53,482 bases of DNA from JAZFSZ01 sp036446455 (GTDB lineage Bacteria; Pseudomonadota; Gammaproteobacteria; Acidiferrobacterales; JAJDNE01), in contig JAZFSZ010000111.1 in the NCBI GenBank assembly GCA_036446455.1, positions 1-53,482 of the forward strand, given 5' to 3'. The notes below the pieces were generated by a model, which searched no databases, was not told where the DNA came from, and worked only from the letters and a program-made list of their open reading frames with translations. The translations under genes were made by a program, and so were the position numbers. Positions within the stretch are counted from its first letter, which is position 1; each line of letters begins with the position of its first letter. Below are positions 42,846 to 51,500 of this stretch, piece after piece.

Positions 42846-43349
42846 ATGGCACGACGCAAACATTATGGCCGTGACAAGGAACCGCCGGAACTGAATATCA
42901 CCTCGTTCATGAATCTGATGGTGGTACTGGTGCCGTTCCTGCTGATATCTGCTGTATTTTCCCAGGTCACTATTCTGCAGCTGAACTTGCCTTCGGTTGC
43001 CGCCTTGAGTGAGGCCGACAAGAAAAAAATCAGGATTGAAGTGGTCGTCCGGGAAAATAGAATTGAGATTGGTGACGGACGCAGGCTGATAAAGCGAATT
43101 CGTAATACGAACAAGGGCTATAACGTCAAGGAAATGTCCAAAGTATTGATGGCGATCAAAAAGAGATACCCAGGGAAGAGAGACGCCATCATCTTGCTGG
43201 AACCCGATATCCAATATGCGGTGCTGGTGAAATTGATGGACGCGATAGGAACGGCCGAGGTTATTCAGGGACTGGACGTACAGAGAATAGAGTTGTTCCC
43301 ACAGATTTCTATTGGTGATGCGCCATCCAGTAAAAGGCGCAAAAGGTAG
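42846..43349 (+). CDS. ExbD/TolR-family protein with Asn in place of the membrane Asp
   Basis: The 167-residue protein has a short basic cytoplasmic N terminus, one membrane helix (about residues 20-41) and a periplasmic domain (about 45-167). In ExbD the helix entry reads N-x-T-P-x-x-D. Here it reads ELNITSFMNLMVVLVPFLL, an in-register alignment in which the proton-carrying aspartate (D25 in E. coli ExbD) is Asn, and Pro is Ser. The following LQLNLPSV matches the periplasmic strand of ExbD. So this subunit probably cannot relay protons by itself. It is 3 bases after the ExbB-type gene and 6 bases before the second ExbD. A basic tail (KRRKR) ends the protein. Confidence 0.92.
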   Translation: MARRKHYGRDKEPPELNITSFMNLMVVLVPFLLISAVFSQVTILQLNLPSVAALSEADKKKIRIEVVVRENRIEIGDGRRLIKRIRNTNKGYNVKEMSKVLMAIKKRYPGKRDAIILLEPDIQYAVLVKLMDAIGTAEVIQGLDVQRIELFPQISIGDAPSSKRRKR

Positions 43350-43355
43350 CGGGCG

Positions 43356-43874
43356 ATGAAAGAAACACGTCGCATGAAAAGAATGGGCCGCGCCCAGCAA
43401 CGCGCCAAACGTACGCCGGGTTTCAACCTGGTGGCGCTCATGGATATTTTTACCATCCTGGTATTTTTTCTGTTGACCAACTCAGCCCAGACACAGGACT
43501 TACCCAGTCCCGATCAGGTTATATTGCCCGAATCGATTTCCGAGATAAAGCCGGAAGAAACGGTTGTGGTGTTGGTAACTGAAACCCAGGTGCTAGTGCA
43601 GGGAAAACTGGTTGCCCTGCGCGCAGAGATCGTTGAGAGGAATTTATCCTTTGTACCGGCGGTGCGCGATGAATTGGGGCGCATTATGCAGAGCACGACA
43701 GGCATTCGTACAAGACAAAATTCTGCCAGAAAGGAGGTCACGATCATGGGCGATCGTGCGATTCCTTTTAAATTGCTTAAAAAGATCATGACCTCCTGCA
43801 CTCTTGCTGGTTATCAAACTATTAACCTGGCTGTCGTCCAGAAAGCATCTCAGTTCAAGAAAGAATCCCCCTGA
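43356..43874 (+). CDS. ExbD/TolR-family protein with conserved membrane Asp
   Basis: The 172-residue second ExbD paralogue has a very basic N terminus (RRMKRMGRAQQRAKRTPG), one helix FNLVALMDIFTILVFFLLTNSA (about residues 24-45) and a periplasmic domain (about 50-160). Here the canonical aspartate is present (LMDIF), so it can supply the proton site of the motor. It differs strongly from the first ExbD in the periplasmic part (SPDQVILPES). The stop overlaps the next gene's ATG by one base (TGATG). Pairing of an Asp-containing and an Asp-lacking ExbD could make a heterodimer. Confidence 0.93.
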   Translation: MKETRRMKRMGRAQQRAKRTPGFNLVALMDIFTILVFFLLTNSAQTQDLPSPDQVILPESISEIKPEETVVVLVTETQVLVQGKLVALRAEIVERNLSFVPAVRDELGRIMQSTTGIRTRQNSARKEVTIMGDRAIPFKLLKKIMTSCTLAGYQTINLAVVQKASQFKKESP

Positions 43875-45232
43875 TGGTGACATCTGGAGTCGAAAAAATA
43901 GAGAACGTGCTGCTAGAAGCCAGGGAGAAACTGCAGCAGGCGGATCGTCGGGTGCGTGAGCTCGACACAACATTGCGAGATTATGATGATCAGCAATCCC
44001 GCGTTGAGGTTCTGTCCAGGTTGCAGGAGGCATTGCATGAACTCCGGGGTGTTGGTGGCAGCGATCCTTTTTCAGGTAATGCGCTAAAAAAGAATTCATA
44101 CGAAGAAGCGCTGGTTCGTATCCAGCGGGAATCGGATGAATATCGTAAAGCAGTCGGTAAACTCAAAGATGAACTGAAAAAAGCACGCGCACAGGTCATC
44201 CAGGCAGTACAGGATTACGATCAACTACGTGCGAAATTCGAAGCACAAGAAAAGAAAACGCGCCGCCAGGCTCTGGAGGCCTACCGGCGCGAAGTCAGAG
44301 AAAAAGGATTCCAGGCACGGAAAGGCGACGTTTTTTATCGTTCCATGTCGTTGCCCTGGGGAGGAAGCACCGAAGAGGATCGTCGACTGCGACGGGTATC
44401 AACACTGGTTCTTTTGTTCAGCTTGTTGCTGGGTATCGGTATTGGAACGCTGGTGTTACCCGAGGTAGAAACCAAAGAAGTTGAATTACCAGCACGGATG
44501 GCGATGCTGCTGCAGGAAAGGCAAAAAAAGTTGCAGCCAGTAGAAGTCCCGCAGGAGCAAAAGATAGACAAGAAGGATCTCGCAGCGCGCAAGAAGGCCC
44601 CGGAGCCCAAAACCCGGAAGCAACAGCGCGCGCGTGACAGAGCGAAACAAAGCGGACTATTGGCGCTCAGCGATACTTTCGAAAGCCTCAAGCAAAACGC
44701 GTTTGAAGACAAGCTGGGTAAGCAGGCCAATATCGCTACGGCCGGCAGGCAGGCATCGAATCTACAGCGTTCAATTGTTACTGCGCGCGCTGAGACCGGT
44801 AGCGGTGGCATCGTAACATCGAGTTTGAGTCGCGGCACTGGTGGCAGTACGCTTTCCGGGCGCAGTACCAGTCGCGTAAGCAGTGGTCTGGCCGATTCCC
44901 TCGCCGCGAGTGCGGATCGTCGTATCGTCGGCTCGGGCAAGGCATCACGTACTGATGAGGAAATTCAAATCGTTTTTGATCGCAACAAGAGCGCACTCTA
45001 TCGTCTTTACAATCGCGCGCTGCGCAAGGATCCAACGCTACAAGGCAAGATTGTTCTGAAACTAACCATTGCGCCGTCAGGTCAGGTAACAATGTGCAAG
45101 GTGATCTCCAGCAGCCTTAAGGCGCCGGTCCTGGAACGCAAGATTGCGCAACGCGTGAAGTTATTCAATTTTGGCAGGAAAAAAGTCAACGCAGTCACCA
45201 TTACCTATCCTATTGATTTCCTGCCTGCCTAG
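43874..45232 (+). CDS. Energy transducer-like protein with AgmX/PglI-type C-terminal domain
   Basis: The 452-residue protein has a long charged coiled coil (about residues 1-160, KIENVLLEAREKLQQADRRV, VGKLKDELKKARAQVIQAVQ). A single membrane helix follows (about 175-196, STLVLLFSLLLGIGIGTLVL). Then come a Lys/Pro/Gln periplasmic linker (about 200-255), a Ser/Gly/Thr-rich stretch and a C-terminal TonB-like domain (about 359-452: EEIQIVFDRNKSALYRLYNRAL, LKLTIAPSGQVTMCKVISSSLKAPVLERKI). That last domain matches the AgmX/PglI family found with gliding or surface machinery. TonB itself has only a short cytoplasmic N terminus; the 170-residue coiled coil here would face the cytoplasm. It closes the operon. 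Confidence 0.88.
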   Translation: MVTSGVEKIENVLLEAREKLQQADRRVRELDTTLRDYDDQQSRVEVLSRLQEALHELRGVGGSDPFSGNALKKNSYEEALVRIQRESDEYRKAVGKLKDELKKARAQVIQAVQDYDQLRAKFEAQEKKTRRQALEAYRREVREKGFQARKGDVFYRSMSLPWGGSTEEDRRLRRVSTLVLLFSLLLGIGIGTLVLPEVETKEVELPARMAMLLQERQKKLQPVEVPQEQKIDKKDLAARKKAPEPKTRKQQRARDRAKQSGLLALSDTFESLKQNAFEDKLGKQANIATAGRQASNLQRSIVTARAETGSGGIVTSSLSRGTGGSTLSGRSTSRVSSGLADSLAASADRRIVGSGKASRTDEEIQIVFDRNKSALYRLYNRALRKDPTLQGKIVLKLTIAPSGQVTMCKVISSSLKAPVLERKIAQRVKLFNFGRKKVNAVTITYPIDFLPA

Positions 45233-45594
45233 ATTGGTCTGCAACACAGAAGTTAGTCCTGACCGACTGCCAGTCACTGACATTGTTCCTGACAGCACTG
45301 CGGAACCGACGGTAGAAAATACCAGACAAAAGGTGTGTAAAGGTACGGACTCCTTCTGTTCGCCGGACGATTCAGGCGTCGCGTCGGATAATGTGCATAT
45401 GCTGCTGACGCAGAACCTATAATCCTAATATATTGATCCAGGGGTTAATGCGTACTTGCTATTGGTAAAGCGGGGTCGGGAAAGCGCTGAATTAGTAAAA
45501 AAATGGCGTTCTCAAGTAGCTCATTAGAGCCAATTATAGAAAAAGAAGGCAGACTTCCATGTGCCTTCTTTCCGGTGCATGGATCATTTTCGGT
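45233..45594 (+). other. Non-coding gap between the machine operon and the giant repeat protein gene
   Basis: These 362 bases have no convincing gene; a short open frame to 45422 lacks a plausible start or family. They include CTAATATATT at 45425-45434 (a near copy of the sucA upstream palindrome), a small GCTC-ATTA-GAGC hairpin at about 45518-45529 and a stronger hairpin at 45542-45571. The promoter of the downstream gene is probably here; no strong -35/-10 pair is obvious. Confidence 0.55.
45542..45571 (+). terminator. Intrinsic-terminator-like hairpin before the giant gene
   Basis: AAAGAAGGC (45542-45550) and GCCTTCTTT (45563-45571) pair perfectly over nine bases with a 12-base loop. Flanking A residues add to the left arm. 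The stem ends in TTT but the run is followed by CCGG, so termination would be modest. It lies 24 bases before the ATG of the giant gene. It may end transcription of the machine operon or act as a leader structure. Confidence 0.5.
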
Positions 45595-48500
45595 ATGAGT
45601 GCATGGAGCCAGATTGTGCCGCGAATCCGGGGTTATCTCAGAGTAATTCTAACGCTAGGCTTTATGCTTGGCTTCGGTTTATTACTGCCTGCCGCGACGG
45701 CGTTGGCATCACATCCGAATTGCACTGACGATCCCTCCACTTTCAATATTATTTCACACGATTTTGCCGCCAGTTATTGTGAGCTGTGTGGTATCGGCGA
45801 GATTCACATCATTGTTACCAATGACACCGCCCAGCCATTCACAAACGTTACCATTACCGAAGACCTTGGTGCATCCGGTCTCGAATATATTGCGGGCACC
45901 ACGACCTTCAACGGCTCCGCAACGGGTGATCCATCGATAACAGGTTCTGTTTTGACCTGGACACCTGCCGAAATGCCTGAGCTGGCCTCACTCGATAAGG
46001 CACAGAATCACAATACTCCAAGAACCTACGAAATTGTATTTCAGGTAAGAAGCATTACCGGGACCGAAGAAGGTCTCGTGTCAGCCAGCAGGTTAATCGA
46101 AGCCACCGTGTCATTTGATTACGAACGATGCAATTCAACCCTGTACCCGAGAACAACGGATAGCACCGGGCAAGAACTACTGCCGCTGCGCGAACCCGTG
46201 CCGAGCGTTACCAAGGCCGGACGTAATGTGGATGCGGCGCAAGGCGGTTATTCCGATCCGGTTTATGGCAACACCAATGACGACATTATCTGGCAGATAG
46301 AAATCGGCAACGGTGGCCTGGCGGCCATGCAGGATCTTAAATTCAATGATCTGATGACCGCCGGCAATATGTCGGTGAATTATGCCTGCCCAACAGAAGG
46401 TACAGCATTGGCCGTGGCCAACAACAACGGTGCGCTTCCGGGCGGCAGCCCCTGTGTTGTGGCCAGCAATTCAATCACAGATTTTGCAGTGGATGATCCC
46501 TTTGGTAATCCGGGCAATGACGAACCGGGCGCTTTCGTGGATGTGCCCGCGGGTGGCGTGGCGCGTGTTTACCTCGTCGGCAAGATAACAAGCTCCTGTA
46601 ATAATCAGACCAACACCGCCTCCGGCATTGAATGGGGTTGCGAAGTAAATAGCCCCGATGGGGGTATCACAAATACGTCGACGGGTGCGTCACCCGGTAC
46701 CGCGTCTGCAACGTTGGAAACGCTGGTGACTAATAGCGGACTGCAGATTCAGCGCCAGATCACCGGTACCAATACCGCGCAACCGGTGGGCACCAAAGGC
46801 ACCATTACCATTACCATTACTAACAACACCGGCGGTACCGTAAAAAACATTCAGCTTAATGATGTATTGCCCACCGGCCCGACATATTACGTCGTCGATT
46901 CAACTTTCACGCCGACGATTGCGGTGACCCCTCTATTCGGTGCTTACGCGGGTATGACAGACACCATCACCTGGACCAACCAGAATATCGACCCGCTACT
47001 GAATACGTCACCCACTTTTATACTGACCAGCAGTACCACCCACGCAAACTACGCAGACCAGTTTAATATGTTACGCAATGGCGATGAGTTGGTGGTGACT
47101 TTCCGAATTGTCATGGTCAATTCAGATTTCTATGACAAACAGGCCGATCTGGATATTCGCGAAGAAGCCGCCGGTGTCGACGATCCGATTAACATGCCGA
47201 CGTTAACCAATCAACTTTATGTCACGTTCGAGCAGTTTTGTAGTCCGGGCACCATTCAACAGGCGTCCAGTTACCCCTTCAACGACAATTTCACGCCTTC
47301 GCCGGAAGACATTGATATCGATATCTCGGGCGCCGCGCTAATATTTATTCTGACTAACGATCCTGCGCAGCCGCTACCCCTGCGTGTACAGCTAACCAAT
47401 AGCGGTGGTCATGATGCAGATGATCATTTTACCTATGTCAGCTTTGGCGAAACCATGACTATCGTGACGGCGCCGGGCAGTTGTACCGTGACCAGCAATC
47501 CACCACCACGCCCGGTGTGGAATCTCCCGGCTCCGGTACCAGCGACGGCGACGATTTATGAATGTACCAGTGGTGTGATCGCGCCGGGTGCGACACGCAA
47601 TCTTGATTTCGAAGTGATTAAGAATCTTGCTTCAACGGCAGATGATCTGACCTTCCGCGCCGATGTGGTGGCTGAGGTCAGGCTGAGTGACGGCACGCCA
47701 CTGACATACCCGGTGCCGTCCGACCCAATTGGCAGCACAGTTAACAATTATTCGCTCGATGGAATTCGCGCACGCGTGCTTGGTTTTAACTTACAGAAAT
47801 CACAAGTCGGTGTCTGTACCGAAAACAATCCACCGCCTTCTTCTCCAGACACCAATGTACAAATTGGCGAGCAGTGCACTTTTCATATCGACACCGGTGG
47901 CTGGTTCGGATTCCAGACACCGGGCTTTACTTATATCGCTGTGCAGAACATCCAGGTGGTTGATGAGCTGCCGGACGGCCAGGGCTACATTTCTTCGACG
48001 GACCCGACGCTGACAAGCGATTCCACGGTGCTGGGTATCAGCCTCAATCCACCCGGGCTGGTAGCACCCGATGAGGGATGGATCGACTGGACGTTTAACC
48101 AGATTGTGCCGGCGGAACGCATTACGGTGAAGGATCAATGGTTCCGCGTCGACGTAACCACGCGAATACTGAATGATCCGATCGACAGCGTGGCCGCGCC
48201 CAATCAACACACCGCCACCAGCCGTAATGTACTTAATTCGTATTTCGAGGCCATATTCCGCAATGCGATGGGTGTGGAAGAAGTATTCAATCTTGGCCCC
48301 GGTACTGTGGGTTATCCCCAGGCATCGGTGCGGCGCGTTGATCTAATAGTTACCGAGCCCAGCATTTCCGTGGTCAAAGAGGTCTGTAACGAAACGCTTT
48401 ATGGCGTCGGCGCGGCCTGTAGCAACTTTGTGACGGTGGCCAGTGATGGTGACACCAATGACTCTTACGTTTACCGCATTCGCTTAACAAACCAGTCGAG

Positions 48501-51500
48501 CAGCGGCGGAGTGACACGGGCGCCAGCCTATAACATTATCTCAACTGACGTGCTTGACAGCAGTGACCTGATGTTAATCGCACCGTTCGGTAGTGATGGC
48601 CTGGACAATGATGGTGATGGTCTGGTAGATGGCGCCGATGCCGATGAAGGTTCTATTAGTGACAACATTATTGGTAATGCCACGCCAGCCGAAATCACCT
48701 TCTCCCATGCGCATAGTGCACCATTGTTAAGGGTAGATCCCGGCTCAACAGTCACCTTCTATTACCGCGTTGATCCGGATGATGCCATTGCCCCGCTGCA
48801 GTTGCTGACCAATACAGTGACCATGATCTACGACAGCCTGGATGGCGACTTTGGCAACCAGACAGCACCGCTGCGACCGAACAGTGACATTGCCGGCGCG
48901 CGTGTGTATACCACAACGGCCGTACAGGCAACGGTGCAGATTCTACCGTTGATAACTCAACCCAAAGCAATCTTGGCTCTGTCGAACACGGCGGTGGGCG
49001 GTCCGCCGCAACCAGTAACTATCGGCGAGGAAGTGCAGTACCAGTTAACGACGGAGATACCGGTATCAAGATTACGCAACTTTGTGATTCGCGATGAACT
49101 ACCCGCGGGGGTTCGCTGTATTGAGGCACCCGCAATCAATCTTGGTACTGGTGTTTACGCCAGTGCCGGATTTGTTCCCGGTGGTACCATTACGCCAACC
49201 TGTACCAGTACCGGCAGCAATGATTATGTGGAATGGAGCTTCGGTGACCAGGAGCTGACGACAGCCACCGGTACACGATTTACCTTTCCAGTCAGCTTTA
49301 TCGCCCGGGTGGAAAACACAGTCGTCACCAATGACACTGATGACATCAGCAATGGTACACCGGCCACCAATGCCACGGTGAGTTATGTCGACGAAGCCAA
49401 TAACACGGTTACCCTGAATTTTGCCAGCAACAATGCCGTTGTCAGTGAACCACAAATCGCCTTGACCAAGTCGTTCTCGGCCGCCAGTACCGACGCCGGC
49501 GATGTGCTGACGGTCACCGTGACTGCCACCAATACCGGTACCGCGACCGCCTATAACCTGCGTGTAATGGATAACCTTGTTGGCACCAAGTTAACCTTTC
49601 TTAACAGCGTTAGCGGTACTGACCCACCGGACACGATTGACACCATTACCCTTGGCGCCAACAGTCCAATCTTCAGCTGGAACGCAACCAATCCCGATTA
49701 CGCTATCGCACCGGGCGCCAGTATCAGTTTTACCTTTACCGTCAGCGTCGATATTGATGTTGAACCGCAAGAAGTCCTGAGCAATACCTTACAAGCCAGC
49801 TGGCAAAGCCTGCCGGATCAAAATACGGCGCTAAATAGCAGCGGATCCATTGGCGCCGATGGCAGCACACTGGGCATGCGTAACGGCGCCATTCCCAATG
49901 CCGGTGATGCTATTAACGACTACGAGACAACAGTCACAGCCACCATAACCGTGCTTCCCGCCAGCATCGGCAAGACCCACTTAAACGATACCTACATTGC
50001 CGGCGCGGATGTTCGAATCGGCGATATCGTTGAATATGAATTGCGCCTGACCCTGCCCGAAGGCACGACCACAAGCATTGTCCTGTCAGATGTGTTACCG
50101 CAGGGCCTGCAATACGAAAGCACGGTGAGTGTGAATGGTGATACCACCGCACCCTATACCTCGAGCCCACCCTTTACTTACTCGAATTTTGCCGGTGCCG
50201 TAGTGGTTGGCGATGCGACCACGGGGTCCACCACGGTTACGTGGGATCTTGGTCAGGTCATCAACGCTGGCGACAACAATGCTGGCAATAACGACATCGT
50301 GATCATCTATCGGGCCAGGGTGCTCAATCTTGTACATCCGCAGGTCAATAATATTGCGCTCACTAATACCGTCAGCCTGGATTACATTGCCGGGGGAGCT
50401 CCGGCGCCGACACAAACGGCCGGCGAAACGATCAATGTTGTACAGCCGAACCTGACGGTTAGCAAGTCTGCCGCGCCTGCCGGTGGGGATACGGTGATTG
50501 ATGCCAACGAGATCGTCACTTACACGGTCGATATCCAGAATACGGGCACTGCACCGGCTTACGACGTGGTGCTGCAAGATGTGATACCCGTGGGATTAAG
50601 AAACGGCGTAGCAACCATTACCGTCACCAGCATGACGCTGGTAAACGGGCCGACCGTGCTGCCAAATCTTGCGCCAACGTATGATGCCGGCACTGGTGTT
50701 GCTGTCTGGAACTTCGATACGGGCACTGCCAATCAGTACACGATTCCGGTTGGTGACACCCTGCGTCTGGTGTATCAGGTGCAGGCCGATGCCGATCTGG
50801 GTGCTGCCTTTGTCATGACCAATCAGGCGCAAGTGCAAAACTATTACTCGTTCGATGATGAAGCGGTTCCCTCGTTAGGCGGCATAAACGGCGTGCGTGA
50901 AATTTACGGGGTCAGCAACACTGCCTCGATCACCCTGACCTCCGTAGCGCCCAACCCCTTAAGCAAGCAAAACCCGGCGGTACTGAATGTCACTATTGGC
51001 GAAACCTTCGCTTACCGCATAACCGTGCCCAACACTCCGCAGCCTGTGGCGTTGCACGATGTCGTCATTGTGGATGATCTTTCGGCCTCGGCTGCCGATC
51101 TGCTGTTTGTCGGTGTCAGTCGCGTATCCGGGTCGCAGTTCTGGACACCAGTGAACACCGGCACCGCCAGCAGCCTGGTGATTGCAGACACCGCTAACGG
51201 AATCGATATCCCGGCAGGCGAACAGATTCAAATTGATATCACTGTCACGGTGGCGGATACAGCGACCAATGTGGCGGGTCTGCAATTCAATAATACGGCG
51301 AGCTACCTCTTTAACCAGGTGAACGACAATGTCGCCACCCAGTTAGCCGGGGGAGCGGATACCACTGCCAATATGACCATTGTTGAGCCGGATACACTAA
51401 CACTAGAGAAGTCGGGTCCGGCGCAGGCGCAGTTTGGTATCCCCGCCACCTTTACCCTGAACGTGCAAAACACAGGTACCAGCACCGCCTGGGATCTGAC

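Noticed and set aside
45171..45422. 83-codon frame overlapping the transducer end
   Set aside because: It begins inside the transducer C-terminal domain and has no recognisable features.
45440..45540. Possible c-di-GMP riboswitch before the giant gene
   Set aside because: GGTAAAGCGGGGTC resembles part of the GEMM consensus, but the conserved ACGCAAAGCC segment and paired arms are missing.
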